DNA of 64,000 nt from Caldithrix abyssi DSM 13497 (GCF_001886815.1 NZ_CP018099.1:558001-622000), one strand, 5' to 3'. Shown: positions 19,252-29,065, counted from the stretch's first letter. Notes: generated by a model from the letters alone, not told the origin. Numbers and translations are program-made.

Positions 19252-19302
19252 GTATTACGCAATCATTAAATTCGTCTTAACGAATTCTTAAGATTTTCTT
19301 AA
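19252..19302 (-). promoter_or_regulatory. Predicted autoregulated promoter of the two-component operon
   Basis: On the plus strand TCTTAA occurs at 19275, 19286 and 19297, exactly 11 bp apart. Read on the minus strand, TTAAGA is followed after 17 bases by TAATAC (19257-19252), a plausible -10. The inferred transcript would start only a few bases before the ATG at 19242, so it may be nearly leaderless. The repeat sequence and phase match those at 16908-16935. Confidence 0.6.
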
Positions 19303-19498
19303 AAGCGTTAAAAATATCCTCTGATAGCAGAATATATCTTATTTTTAATCGTAATTCAAAAAGAATGTCGGCCGGAAAAAGAAAAGACGAGTAGATGGGA
19401 TTGGCGCGAAATGAATGATTAGACTCTGATTGGCAGGGATATTCTTGCGCGTAGATTGCACAGAAATTCGCAGAAAAATATTAAATGTGTTCACTCTA

Positions 19499-19990
19499 AG
19501 GCAGCAGAGCCGCAGCCAAAATCAAGCGCAACGGCCGCAAAGTAATGTTCTCACAGATTACGCCAATTATCGCAGAAAAAGATCAAACAAATTATTTTAA
19601 GCGACCACTGATAGCTCAGATAAGTCACAAAGGCGAAAAAACTATTTTAAATTAAAAATAGTTTCAATTGCCCTCACGCACTGTACTCTTACTCTCAGAC
19701 AAAAGATTAGGAATGACCGTACTTGTAAGGGCGAAGGATTTCCATCCCCCTTTATCCAGAATGCTTTTTTTATATGACTAAAGAGTAATGCTTGCCAGCG
19801 CTGAATTGTTCTTGGAAATCCTTCGCCCCTACATAAACGGTGGTAGGAATTCATCACATTTGCAGAAACATTTTTGAAATGACAGACTAACTATTCAACC
19901 ATTCAACTAATCAACTATTCAACCAATCCAGCAGCACAAAAATTTTCAAATCCCGCCCGGGCGGTATTGATTTTCCAGAGGAAGTATCCT
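19499..19990 (-). repeat. Composite intergenic element (modules B, A, octamers, D), copy 2
   Basis: Reading rightwards: module B at about 19499-19600 (CGCAGATTACGCCAATTATCG-like), module A at 19640-19870 with the inverted ends at 19724-19743 and 19814-19833, octamer tract at 19885-19925, and module D at 19937-19990 (CCCGCCCGGGCGG followed by GAGGAAGTAT). Module A is in reverse orientation to the copy at 9.2 kb. The rest of the 806-base gap (19243-20048) holds only the two-component promoter. Confidence 0.85.
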
Positions 19991-20048
19991 ACTCAACCAT
20001 TAAACCATGTCGGCCCGTTAAAGCGCCAGTTCTTTCGATGAAAATTTT

Positions 20049-22295
20049 CTAAGATGGTTTCTTATTTTGTAAAACCTGTTGTACTTTACTGGCGAAGTCA
20101 TTAATCGTAAAAGGTTTCTGGATAAAGTGGACGCCCGCATCAAGCACCCCATGATGAACAATGGCATTGTCCGTATAGCCAGACATGTAAAGCACCTTAA
20201 GATGCGGATGATTCTCCCGCAGTATTTCCACCAATTCTTTGCCGCTCATGTTGGGCATAATAACATCCGTAATAAGCAGGTCCGGTTTTAGACCTTTTTT
20301 TTCTATCAGCAGCAGCGCTTCGCCGCCGTTGGCCGCCACGGTGACCCGGTACCCCAGTCTTTTAAGGATTTCACCGGCCAGATTTCGCAAAGCTTCTTCA
20401 TCTTCGACCACCAGAATATGTTCGCCTGCGGAAGATTCAATGGGCGCCGCCTTCTCTTTTTCTTCCTGGGGTTGGGCTTTTGTTTCCGGAAGGTAAATTT
20501 TAAATGTGGTTCCCTTTTCCGGTTCTGAGTAAACCAGAATATTGCCTCCGCTTTGTTTGACAATTCCGTAAACCGTGGAAAGTCCCAGCCCGGTGCCTTT
20601 GCCCTTTTCTTTAGTGGTGAAGAAGGGATCGAAAATCTTTGAAAGGGTATCTTTATCCATGCCATGACCGGTGTCGCTAATGGCAAGCATCACATATTTA
20701 CCCGGCTTAACGCCCATGTGGTTGCGCGCGTACAGTTCATCCAGCTCCACGTTTGAAGTTTCGATAGTTATTTTACCGCCGCCGGGCATGGCGTCCCGGG
20801 CGTTGACCACCAGATTCATGATCACCTGCTCCATCTGTCCCGGATCGGCCATCACACGGTAAAGATCATCGGCAAGTTCCAGTTTCAGGTCAATATCTTC
20901 GCCAATCAGCCGTCCCAGCATCTTTTCCAGATTGCGGATCAAAACATTGAGGTCCAGCGCTTTCGGCTGAAGAGTTTGCTGACGGCTAAAGGCCAGTAAC
21001 TGTCTGGTCAGGGCAGCCGACCGTTTGCCCGCCTCGACAATCTGCTTGACTTTGTCCGTAAGAGGGTCTTCCGGACGAAGCTGACGCAAAATGATGTCGC
21101 TGTAGCCGAGAATGACGCTCAGCATGTTGTTGAAATCGTGCGCCACACCGCCGGCCAGCCGCCCAATGGCTTCCATCTTCTGGGCCTGGAGCAATTGTTG
21201 TTCCAGCTCTTCTTCACGCGTCACATCGCGTTTTACGGCCACATAATGCGTAATTTTTCCACTGGCGTCAAAAATCGGTGAAATGGAGGCTTCTTCTATA
21301 AATAAGCTTCCGTCTTTACGTCGGTTGATAAATTTCCCATACCAGGTGCGACCGCTGGTGATGGTTTCCCACAAATTTTTATAAAATGATGCGTCGTGTT
21401 GTCCGCTTTTTAAGATACGTGGATTTTTGCCCAGCGCTTCATTGCGGGAATAGCCGGTTACGCGTTCAAAAGCAGGGTTGACATATTCAATGTTACCTTC
21501 CGTATCGGTGATGATCACTGCTCCGGCTGCGTGGTGAATGGCGGCGCTCAATCGTTCATGGGCCGCTTCGGCTTCTTTTTGGGCCGTAATGTCTATCATA
21601 GAAACGATGCTTTGTTTGCCGCCGGGCATCATGCTTACGGATAGCAGGGTGTGGATTACTTTACCGTTCTTGTTGATTAATCTGGCTTCGTATTGTTCGG
21701 GCGGTTTTGCCGGGTCTTCCAATCGGGCTTTATGATAGCTTAGCACCAGGTCTCGATCTTCCGGCGCAATATAATCGATTCCCCTGGTGCCGATAAGCTC
21801 TTGCGGGGCGTAGCCAGTAAGGCGTAAACATTGACGATTGGCCATCAAAATCGTCGTATCTTCATCCACCAGCAAAGTAGCGGTGCCGGTGGCTTCAAAA
21901 ATGGCCCGGTACTTTATTTCGCCCTTTTGTTTTAAGTGGAGAGTGCGCTGGCGCAATCGTAAAAGAATCTGGAGATTAGCCCTGAGTTCGGATCTGGAGA
22001 GAGGCATGCGCAGCACATCGTCGAATCCCGCTTCCAGCCAGGGATCAGCGGCATCCCGCTTGCCCAGCACCACTACCGCTGGCAGAAAAATCCCGGACTT
22101 CTTTTTCTGTGTGAGTACGGCGTGGCCATGCCTGCGCGCCGACGGGACATCCAGGAGAAAAAGATCTGCCCTGGCGATATTTTTTTCTATTAACTCAACG
22201 ATGTCATAACCCAGAGATGAAAGGTAATCGGTCACCAGCTTACGGTCAATCGGATTGCCGAATCCCACGGCAATGAGCGGGCGACTAACCTTCAT
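20049..22295 (-). CDS. Hybrid sensor histidine kinase (REC-PAS-PAS-HisKA-HATPase-REC)
   Basis: A 748-residue cytoplasmic protein. An N-terminal receiver-like domain (about 1-120) has Asp49 in LFLLDVPS and probably lacks some usual receiver residues. Two PAS/PAC domains follow (about 128-240 and 245-365; [10 protein letters not shown] ends the second). The HisKA domain has His386 in GGVAHDFNN, the ATPase domain has DTGHGMD and [18 protein letters not shown], and a C-terminal receiver has Asp677 in [13 protein letters not shown]. No membrane segment is seen, so it senses an internal signal. Its start lies inside the end of the upstream KaiC-like gene (11-base overlap), so the two are translationally linked and probably act together. 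No separate output protein is nearby. Confidence 0.92.
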   Translation of the reverse strand: MKVSRPLIAVGFGNPIDRKLVTDYLSSLGYDIVELIEKNIARADLFLLDVPSARRHGHAVLTQKKKSGIFLPAVVVLGKRDAADPWLEAGFDDVLRMPLSRSELRANLQILLRLRQRTLHLKQKGEIKYRAIFEATGTATLLVDEDTTILMANRQCLRLTGYAPQELIGTRGIDYIAPEDRDLVLSYHKARLEDPAKPPEQYEARLINKNGKVIHTLLSVSMMPGGKQSIVSMIDITAQKEAEAAHERLSAAIHHAAGAVIITDTEGNIEYVNPAFERVTGYSRNEALGKNPRILKSGQHDASFYKNLWETITSGRTWYGKFINRRKDGSLFIEEASISPIFDASGKITHYVAVKRDVTREEELEQQLLQAQKMEAIGRLAGGVAHDFNNMLSVILGYSDIILRQLRPEDPLTDKVKQIVEAGKRSAALTRQLLAFSRQQTLQPKALDLNVLIRNLEKMLGRLIGEDIDLKLELADDLYRVMADPGQMEQVIMNLVVNARDAMPGGGKITIETSNVELDELYARNHMGVKPGKYVMLAISDTGHGMDKDTLSKIFDPFFTTKEKGKGTGLGLSTVYGIVKQSGGNILVYSEPEKGTTFKIYLPETKAQPQEEKEKAAPIESSAGEHILVVEDEEALRNLAGEILKRLGYRVTVAANGGEALLLIEKKGLKPDLLITDVIMPNMSGKELVEILRENHPHLKVLYMSGYTDNAIVHHGVLDAGVHFIQKPFTINDFASKVQQVLQNKKPS

Positions 22296-23784
22296 GCCCG
22301 TCCTCCCTGTCCGGATTTTTCGGCAAATGGATAGTATCAGTTGTTGGCACCCCTGTTAACAGGCCATGGAGCTGATGGAGTTTTTTACCGACCTTTAAAC
22401 CTTGCGACGTAATGATCAATTCTCTCAAGTCGGGCTGAAAATTTCCAATCCGTTTTTTGAGGCAGCTTATCACCTTAATTACGCGTCCTTCTACTTCCGC
22501 ATAGCGAATTAAAAGAACATTGTCGGCCACGTAGCTCACGCCCATGTCGGTGATCTGCAAGTTGCCGGTAATCATTTCCTGCTCATTCACAATAAATAGG
22601 CTGGCCATATTGCGGCGCGTATAGTTGATGATGTTCTGCATATTGGCAATGACGCTGCCAAAGGTTTCCATGGCCATGTTATAGCCGCGCAAACTATCCA
22701 GCACAAACATGTTGACGCCGTTTATCTCCATGTCATGTCGCAACATCTCCAGAAATTCATCCGGATATTGTTCCAGGGGATTGATTTCTCGAAAGGTGAT
22801 CAGGCCGTCTTCGATATGTTTTTGGAAGGGGATGCCAATGGCGTTGCAGCGTTCAAGCATGGAGGCCAGACCTTCTTCAAAAGAGTAATAAACGCCCTTT
22901 TGTCCTTCTTTTGCTGCTGTGGTAAGAAACTGGAGCGCAAGGGTGCTTTTCCCTGCGCCTGCCGGCCCAGAAATCAACGTGCAGGTACCCGAAGAAAGAC
23001 CGCCCATGAGCAATTCATCCAGCCCTTCAATGCCAGATTGAACCATTTTTCGTTCATATGTGTATTCCTTTAGCTTTTCAATCCTGTGCGGCCAGACAAC
23101 TATACCCCGGTTCGTAATGCGCAAGGGGTGCCTGCCGGTCATAAATGAAAAACTGCGCATTTTATTGACTTCTATGGTGCGGATCTCGGTCAGCCGGTTT
23201 TCTGAGGTCTCGTTCCGTAAGGTGAGAATACCGTCCACAGCCATGGCCAGCGAAACGTCTTTCTCCAGCTCAAGGGGTTCAAAGAGCAGTAGAGTCAGGC
23301 ACTTTTTTGCAGAAAGGCGATTGACCATCCCCTGGATGTGCTTGCGGAACTGATATTCGTCTGTTGAAAGATAGCGCAGAAAGGTGGCCGAATCAATGAC
23401 CAGGCGTTGCGGGGAGTGTGTTTCAATGGCATCGTTAATTTGCTTCCAGATGGGTTCGCCTTCCACTTCTGCCGGAGAGAACACACTGTATTCTCCTTCC
23501 GGAAGATCTTCCTCGAAGGCTTCTGACAGATCGACCATGACGATGTCTTTCAGATCAAAATCAAAAACAGAGGCGTTACGACGCAGCGATTCTTCTGGCT
23601 CTGCGAGCGTGATATACAAACAGGAGGCGCCCTTTTTGGCGCTTTCGGTTAAAAATTGAAGGGCGAGAACGGTTTTGCCCGTTCCGGGCGCGCCAACAAT
23701 GAGATAACTTGACGCAGGAACGAATCCTCCGTTTAATATTTCATCCAATCCTTTGATGCCCGTTGGTACGCGTACATTCATCAT
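22285..23784 (-). CDS. KaiC-like double RecA-fold ATPase
   Basis: A 499-residue protein with two KaiC domains. The first has Walker A GAPGTGKT at residues 31-38; the second has GPAGAGKS near residue 270. In KaiC, paired glutamates after strand 2 activate water; here the second domain keeps them (SFEEG) but the first has LAEPEE, with Ala61 in place of the first Glu. Aligning by eye with cyanobacterial KaiC (sequence recalled from memory), its Thr426, Ser431 and Thr432 correspond to Thr412, Ser417 and Tyr418. Thus one of the two clock phosphosites is replaced by Tyr. GGAGGAG lies before the ATG. KaiA and KaiB are not in the window, so this is a KaiC homologue in a signalling role with the overlapping hybrid kinase, not evidence of a clock. 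Confidence 0.9.
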   Translation of the reverse strand: MMNVRVPTGIKGLDEILNGGFVPASSYLIVGAPGTGKTVLALQFLTESAKKGASCLYITLAEPEESLRRNASVFDFDLKDIVMVDLSEAFEEDLPEGEYSVFSPAEVEGEPIWKQINDAIETHSPQRLVIDSATFLRYLSTDEYQFRKHIQGMVNRLSAKKCLTLLLFEPLELEKDVSLAMAVDGILTLRNETSENRLTEIRTIEVNKMRSFSFMTGRHPLRITNRGIVVWPHRIEKLKEYTYERKMVQSGIEGLDELLMGGLSSGTCTLISGPAGAGKSTLALQFLTTAAKEGQKGVYYSFEEGLASMLERCNAIGIPFQKHIEDGLITFREINPLEQYPDEFLEMLRHDMEINGVNMFVLDSLRGYNMAMETFGSVIANMQNIINYTRRNMASLFIVNEQEMITGNLQITDMGVSYVADNVLLIRYAEVEGRVIKVISCLKKRIGNFQPDLRELIITSQGLKVGKKLHQLHGLLTGVPTTDTIHLPKNPDREDGHEG

Positions 23785-24414
23785 GGTTACTCCTCCTCAC
23801 TTCTGGCCGGGGAAAATCTCTCACTCCCTTTTTGAGCTTAAGTCGGTTTAGATAAGGTCCAGAAGTCTGCTCTTACATTCTTTTTTACGTTTCTTCACCG
23901 TTCAGCATGCAGATTATTATTACCGTTTTTCGTTAAATCAGCAGGATCTTGGTTTCACTTCTGACATAGAATTGAAAGATGTTTTTTGAGATGCATTTTC
24001 TTTTCAGGACTCCTTCAGAAAAGGCCGGACGCCCCGGCAAAAGTTTTTTAATATGACATTTTATCCCATACGCCATGCCATCCAATAATTTACTTAATTA
24101 AAGGACGCGATTAATTTTTAACTCATTTTTTACTTTTGAAGCGCAACGATATTTTTTCATCTATAGACGTTTTTCGAAAGCGAAGTCATGCAATTTTTTA
24201 AGCCGCACAGCATGTAATTTGAGCAATCATACAGGAAAGCGGTTTCTCGTCCCTGAGCTAATAGAGTAAATTTACAAGTTCAATGATTTATAAGCAAAAA
24301 TTATTAAGGCATCTAAAAGATGGTCACAAAGGGTTAAAGTTTTTTTGGTTAGGAACGCCCGATTTTTTAAAGGCGGCGCATGCCGCTTATTGAGAGCGCG
24401 GGCAGTTAAAACTA
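23785..24414. other. Intergenic stretch, AT-rich, nothing recognised
   Basis: I found no credible frame, tRNA or repeat here. It should contain the promoter of the KaiC/kinase operon in its first 200 bases. Confidence 0.5.
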
Positions 24415-24900
24415 ATGCAGCACAGCCGCAACCAAAATCAACCGCAACGTGCGCAAAGTAATTTTCCCGCAGATTACGCCAATAATCGCAGAAAATTATT
24501 TAACATTTAAGACGCAAGCTAAGCAAACCGGTACTCTACTATTCGTAATTCGTAATTTTTAATTCAAGTACAGCATAGCAGCAAACAAAAACATTCCCGC
24601 AGGAATTTAAGCAACCACAGAGAGATTAGAGAAGTCACAAAGGGCGCCAAGAATGTTTTAAGTTTTGAATTGCTCTCACCCCTCCAATTCCCGGCTCTCA
24701 GAATAAAATTCTGGGAGGGGGAAGATTTGCTGGTGAGAATTTTCTCCGACGGTGTGCTGGGCGCCAACGCCGACTAATTTCTATTTAACCATTCAACGGT
24801 ATAGATTCTTCACTCCGTCCCGATTCCTCGAGACTGAAGCTGGCGCTCCGTTCAGAATAACAGGCCGGCAACCATTCAACCAATCTTGCAGGATACATGC
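24415..24900. repeat. Intergenic repeat modules B and C with octamers
   Basis: 24415-24510 matches module B (CGCAGATTACGCCAATAATCG). 24570-24670 matches module C (AACATTCCCGCAGGAATT, then AACCACAGAGAGATTAGAG), shared with 29300-29400. Octamer-like CAACCATT motifs occur near 24785 and 24870. The sequences are diverged and do not code. Confidence 0.7.
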
Positions 24901-24921
24901 TACGAAGGAAGCAGTCTAAAA

Positions 24922-24954
24922 TCACTGGAGCCGACAAAAATCTGGCTCCAGCGA
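24922..24954 (-). terminator. Likely terminator after the aeRF1-like gene
   Basis: CTGGAGCC (24925-24932) and GGCTCCAG (24944-24951) form a perfect 8-bp stem. On the minus strand the stem is followed by TGATTTTAG. It lies about 50 bases downstream of the stop at 25003. Confidence 0.5.
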
Positions 24955-25002
24955 TCGCCAATCTGAGGGACGCTCTGCATTTATCTTGAAAAAAAACGCA
25001 AG

Positions 25003-26220
25003 TTACCAGCGCAGTAGCGCTGCAGCGCCTGCAAATTCCTTTAGTACACGTTCTTCGGCAGCGCCGCGGACGAATTCCAGGCGAGCGCCATATTCCTGGG
25101 CCAGGAGCCACACATAATCGCGCAGCGCAACCTGCTGAGGTTCGTCACAGAAAATACGCGCCATTTCCTCAGAGCAGGCAACAACGCCTTCTTTAGGGCA
25201 ACGCCAGATTTTAGCCTCAAGCTTCCATGGCAGAACAAGAACATCCACGCGCCCCATTTGCAAGGCGTCCAGTGCTTCATCCAGTCCCCGGGCTCCGGGT
25301 TGTTTGGCAATGCGATCCAGGAGTTCCATTTCGGCGGCGCGCTCAGCCGCTTCCAGAACGGGTTGAATGCGTTCCATGATATCGCGGGAGGACTGAGCCT
25401 TGCGGTTTGCAGGATGTGCAACATGGGCAACCACGCGATTACGCAGTCCGCGGCTCAGGTATCCTTCAAAGTGCCTGGTCTGCCAATCTTCCCCCATGAA
25501 AACAAGTCGTTGTATGTTTAGCCGCATCACCGCTTTTTCCAGGGCTACTGCCAGACGCATGTACAGCCGGTGCATCCAGGCGCTTATTTTGGCTGATTCG
25601 CGTTCTTTTGGCGAAAGCCTGTCAAAGCCTTTTCCGCCCATTGCCTTGCGCAGCGATGTGGCATTGTCAATGCGTGCCGTCAATTCTTCGAGTTCTTTCC
25701 AATCCTCGATTGTGATCTCTTTAAAGATTTCGCTGTCTTCCGAAACTTCGCCAAGAAACACCTCATAAAAGCGCCATCCGGAGCCTTCCAGATGAAGTAC
25801 GCCTGTGGGCTCGTATTCATCTGCGGCAAAAAATAGGGGCGTTAAATAGGGCTCGCCCCAGCGGGCATCGACCCTTCCGTGAGCCAGATCGACCACCGGC
25901 AACTCCACCTGCAGGTCCAGGCGTTTAGTGAGAAGTCGACCATGCCGGCCGCGCGTGGCAAACAGCGCCAGCGTGCGAGCCTGGGGGCGTTCCTGGTCAA
26001 TTAATTCCAGAACAGCATCGTAAAGAGGCGTATCGCGTTTGCCCTGCGCATTGTGTATTTCCGGTAGAGTTTTGAGCGCATTTTTGATGCGCTTTGCCCA
26101 CGCCCGTCCCGCATTTTCTGGCTTAGCCGGGTTAATATCGGCATAGATGGAAAGGACGGGGGAATCCGTTTCAAAGAAAGTTTCTTTTAACTCGAGAATT
26201 TCTTTTTGAATGGGAATCAT
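25003..26220 (-). CDS. Bacterial aeRF1-type (VLRF1/baeRF-like) factor
   Basis: A 405-residue soluble protein that I match to the bacterial relatives of archaeo-eukaryotic release factor aeRF1. The N-terminal domain starts VLSIYADINPA. The central RNase H-like domain contains WMHRLYMRLAVALEKAV and LVFMGEDW. The C-terminal part (VDVLVLPWKL, CDEPQQVALRDYVWLLAQEYGARLEFV) resembles the L7Ae-like domain 3. At the place where aeRF1 has the GGQ loop there is MGGKGF (G195-G196-K197), so the catalytic Gln is apparently Lys. Members are thought to act in ribosome rescue or peptide release; the function here is inferred. It follows an HdeD-like gene by 45 bases, perhaps as one stress-related operon. Confidence 0.7.
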   Translation of the reverse strand: MIPIQKEILELKETFFETDSPVLSIYADINPAKPENAGRAWAKRIKNALKTLPEIHNAQGKRDTPLYDAVLELIDQERPQARTLALFATRGRHGRLLTKRLDLQVELPVVDLAHGRVDARWGEPYLTPLFFAADEYEPTGVLHLEGSGWRFYEVFLGEVSEDSEIFKEITIEDWKELEELTARIDNATSLRKAMGGKGFDRLSPKERESAKISAWMHRLYMRLAVALEKAVMRLNIQRLVFMGEDWQTRHFEGYLSRGLRNRVVAHVAHPANRKAQSSRDIMERIQPVLEAAERAAEMELLDRIAKQPGARGLDEALDALQMGRVDVLVLPWKLEAKIWRCPKEGVVACSEEMARIFCDEPQQVALRDYVWLLAQEYGARLEFVRGAAEERVLKEFAGAAALLRW

Positions 26221-26265
26221 TATTCTGTCCTCATTTTTTTAATTGCAATCCGTATTTTTGTGCCG

Positions 26266-26838
26266 TTACATGTTCTTTTCTAACTTTTTAGTCTTTAACG
26301 CAACGATGATCATCTGCCAGCCATTAAGGATCATTTCCACGGAAATAAGTAAGCCAATAACCCACAGACTGCTAATTGGCCAGTTAATTAAGATGTAGAT
26401 ACCTAAAACAAGCGCCAGTATGCCGCCTATGGCATGTTGCAGCCAGCGCCATCCGTGAATGGCCAGCAATGTGGAAAGTCCAAGACGTAAAGCCCCGATT
26501 AAGATAAACACCACGGCAAGCATAATGGTTAGCGCGGAAGCGCCGCTAAGCGGATCAATAAATATCACTACGCCTCCCGCCAGATAGAGAAGGGCGAAAA
26601 TTAAATGTGGAATTCTACCACTCCAGGAAGCGTCTTTTTCCTTAAACCAGTGGTAGGTCTGTAATACACCGGAAATAAACATCAGGATTCCGAATAAAAT
26701 GGTTGTTGTGATAGTTACCAGACCTGCAATGCTAATGCCAATGGCGCCAAATAACAGGTTTAAAACGCCAAGAATCAATAACCATTTCCAGCTGGCCGGT
26801 AACTCTTTAACCTCGATTAGTATTTCTTTAGATTTCAT
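26266..26838 (-). CDS. HdeD/DUF308 family membrane protein
   Basis: A 190-residue inner-membrane protein with six predicted TM segments arranged as repeated pairs, a short charged N-terminus and a KTKKLEK tail. The pattern (VLNLLFGAIGI, FGILMFISGVLQ, HAIGGILALVLGIYIL) matches the DUF308/HdeD family, known in enterobacteria for acid-resistance association. A purine-rich GGGAGG-type SD lies upstream of the ATG. It precedes the aeRF1-like gene on the same strand by 45 bases. Its molecular role is unknown. Confidence 0.8.
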   Translation of the reverse strand: MKSKEILIEVKELPASWKWLLILGVLNLLFGAIGISIAGLVTITTTILFGILMFISGVLQTYHWFKEKDASWSGRIPHLIFALLYLAGGVVIFIDPLSGASALTIMLAVVFILIGALRLGLSTLLAIHGWRWLQHAIGGILALVLGIYILINWPISSLWVIGLLISVEMILNGWQMIIVALKTKKLEKNM

Positions 26839-27356
26839 CTTTTCCTCCCTTTAAAATTTTGATAGTACTCAATCGTCGTGAAGAGAAATACAACTTGCGT
26901 GCCAGCCGTTCATTAAATTCATTAAATGTAAAATTTATTAGTACTTAAGATGTGTGATTGCCTTTTCCCTTTCAGCCATTCATTTGCCATGAGTCGTTAA
27001 TGTTGACAGTGGCGTTTGTCATATTTTCAGATTGAATTACGTCGTGGCAAGCTTCTCGAAATAACACGAAAAATTTTTGCGTTTGCTCTAAGGCAGCGAA
27101 GCCGCAACCAAAAAAAGAACCACCATGAGCGCAAAAAAAGCCACAAAGCGCGCAAAGATTTTTTCACTCAAACCCTTCTGTCTGGCTTCAGCTGAAAAGT
27201 GAACGCCAGGATCGAAAAGAAAAAATAGAACGGTATCTCAACATGTAAGACGAAAACTAAGCAAATCGGCACAATTTACGCCCCTTCTCTTTTTTAAAGA
27301 GAAGGGGCTGGGGGATGAGTTTTAAAAACAGCACAAAAATTTTCAAATCCCGCCCG
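26839..27356. repeat. Intergenic region with fragments of modules B and D
   Basis: 26839-27080 shows nothing recognisable beyond promoter-like AT-rich sequence. 27091-27150 holds a short piece related to module B (AGCGAAGCCGCAACCAAAA). 27337-27356 is the left half of module D (AAATTTTCAAATCCCGCCC), whose right half resumes after the insertion sequence at 29066. Confidence 0.65.
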
Positions 27357-29065
27357 GGAGGCTGTTGCATGGGGGGGAGGAATTAATGCTTATATTCTCC
27401 GATATTGATAATTTTTTCTCATTCTTAAGCGTTGGGCAAAATATAGAATTAAAAACGCCAAAATATTCTTTGAAAATAAAATTAATAGATCATCTTTTTC
27501 TTGTGATGCTGTTATAAACGCTGCTAAACGTTTCCCTAACATATTTTTAAATAGAACATTAATATTATGCCCAATACACATTAACGTAAATTCACTACGA
27601 ACATTATTAAGACCAGATAAGGAAAATCCACGATAGCCTAAATTATGCTTCAAGTTACCAAAAACAGGTTCAACTGTCACCGAACGCTTTTTTAGTCGTT
27701 CCTGCGCCGCTGAAGTTTGTAACTTTTTCGCCATACGTTCGCAATAACTCTCATTAACTGAACGATGGATTTGCTTAACTTTCTTTTTACTGGAAATGCA
27801 TAAATTAATTAAGGGACAGTCCTGACAATCATTGGAACGATATACGATCCGTTCGCTATTCCTCTCAACTGGAAAAAGCTTCTTACCCGCCGGACATTCA
27901 TAGTAATCTCCCTGTTCATGATACACAAAATCACTTCGTTTTAGTTTTCTTTCTTCTTTTTGCAATTCTTCCTTGGAGGTTGGTGTCTCCTTTATCGAAC
28001 GATTGGATAACTGGGGATCGGCTATTACGGCATCAATCTGCTTTTCTTCCAATTCTTTTAGGTCTGTGCTATTGTGATAACCGGAATCGGCCGTGTAAGA
28101 TCGCTTATCATCTGAACCAAGATTCTTCTCTACTTGTTCTTGAATCGGTATGAATTGACCCTGGTCGTTGGGCTGGCTTACGACTTCATGAGCTACTATT
28201 AAATGACTGGACATATCTACGCCTAATTGTGCGTTATAGCCCGGTCCATCCACCGAAGGCATCATGCGGGCATCCGGCTCTTTTACATTTATTTGATGTC
28301 TTGAACGATGTTCTGATTTGAGCTGTTTCTTACGCTCTTTCAATTGGGCTTTACGTTCTAATATCTCTTTCTCTAAGCGCTCAAGCCGTTCTTTCTCCGC
28401 TCGAAGAGTTTCTAAATCTAATTCATCCGTGGCCCCCTGTTCTACAAAATTACAGCGCTGCATGTATTGCTTGATCTCTGCTCTTAACTTCTCTATACGT
28501 TTGTCTAATTGATCCTCAGTGTAGCCATGACGCTTACTGCTGTGCGCTTTGATTTTCGTGCCATCTATGGCTATCTGGTTGAAACTACTTATGCCTTCGG
28601 CCTGGGCAATTAAAAGTATCTCTACAAAATATTGGTCTAATAAATCCAAATGTGCCTTGCGAAAACGACTTAATGTACTATGATCCGGATGCTGATTCCC
28701 AGTGATATAAATGTAGCGCGTATCAAATTTACACAATTCCTCCAGCTTACGGGTGCTGGTAATGCCGTTACTATAAGCATAAAACCATAAGGCAAGCATC
28801 ATGTCTGGGGCATAAGAATCACCGCCTTGCGAACTATAACGGGAATAAAGTGCACTTAAATCAAGGCGCGAAACCAACTCCACTACAAATCGACTCTTTG
28901 GATCGTCTCTGGCAAAATCTTCCACACTATAGCCAAAGAGATTCATTTGTGAGCGATTATAAGTAATAAAACTCATGGAATTCCTTTGTTATTACTTGTT
29001 TTATCTGTCGCCCAGAATTTACAAATTTTTTGAATTTTACTCAAACTGAATTTGCAACAGCCTCC
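27357..29065 (-). mobile_element. IS1182-family insertion sequence, 1709 bp
   Basis: Terminal inverted repeats are perfect over 13 bp: GGAGGCTGTTGCA at 27357-27369 and TGCAACAGCCTCC at 29053-29065. Pairing continues outward as TCCCGCCC/GGGCGGGA after one mismatch, because the element landed in the palindromic CCCGCCCGGGCGG core of module D. The single transposase gene is intact. No clean short target duplication is visible. Confidence 0.85.
27390..28976 (-). CDS. IS1182-family DDE transposase
   Basis: A 528-residue transposase. The N-terminal domain (YAPDMMLALWFYAYSNGI, HSTLSRFRK) is the DUF772 region typical of IS1182/IS5 relatives. Candidate catalytic residues lie in IAIDGTKIKA (Asp), YTADSGYHN (Asp) and VEPVFGNLKHNLGYRGF (Glu). 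A coiled-coil, charged insertion lies at about residues 170-235, and a four-Cys zinc-like region (YECPAGKK to CQDCPLINLC) precedes the last motif. The frame is uninterrupted and fills the element between its inverted repeats, so it may be active. Its base composition is more AT-rich than most neighbours. Confidence 0.93.
   Translation of the reverse strand: MSFITYNRSQMNLFGYSVEDFARDDPKSRFVVELVSRLDLSALYSRYSSQGGDSYAPDMMLALWFYAYSNGITSTRKLEELCKFDTRYIYITGNQHPDHSTLSRFRKAHLDLLDQYFVEILLIAQAEGISSFNQIAIDGTKIKAHSSKRHGYTEDQLDKRIEKLRAEIKQYMQRCNFVEQGATDELDLETLRAEKERLERLEKEILERKAQLKERKKQLKSEHRSRHQINVKEPDARMMPSVDGPGYNAQLGVDMSSHLIVAHEVVSQPNDQGQFIPIQEQVEKNLGSDDKRSYTADSGYHNSTDLKELEEKQIDAVIADPQLSNRSIKETPTSKEELQKEERKLKRSDFVYHEQGDYYECPAGKKLFPVERNSERIVYRSNDCQDCPLINLCISSKKKVKQIHRSVNESYCERMAKKLQTSAAQERLKKRSVTVEPVFGNLKHNLGYRGFSLSGLNNVRSEFTLMCIGHNINVLFKNMLGKRLAAFITASQEKDDLLILFSKNILAFLILYFAQRLRMRKNYQYRRI

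Noticed and set aside
22285-23784. Circadian clock (kaiABC) locus
   Set aside because: No kaiA or kaiB nearby, and one phosphosite is replaced; KaiC-like ATPases are widespread outside clocks.
23785-25002. tRNA or structured RNA in the long gap upstream of the KaiC-like gene
   Set aside because: I found no cloverleaf or known riboswitch core; only dispersed repeats in the distal half.
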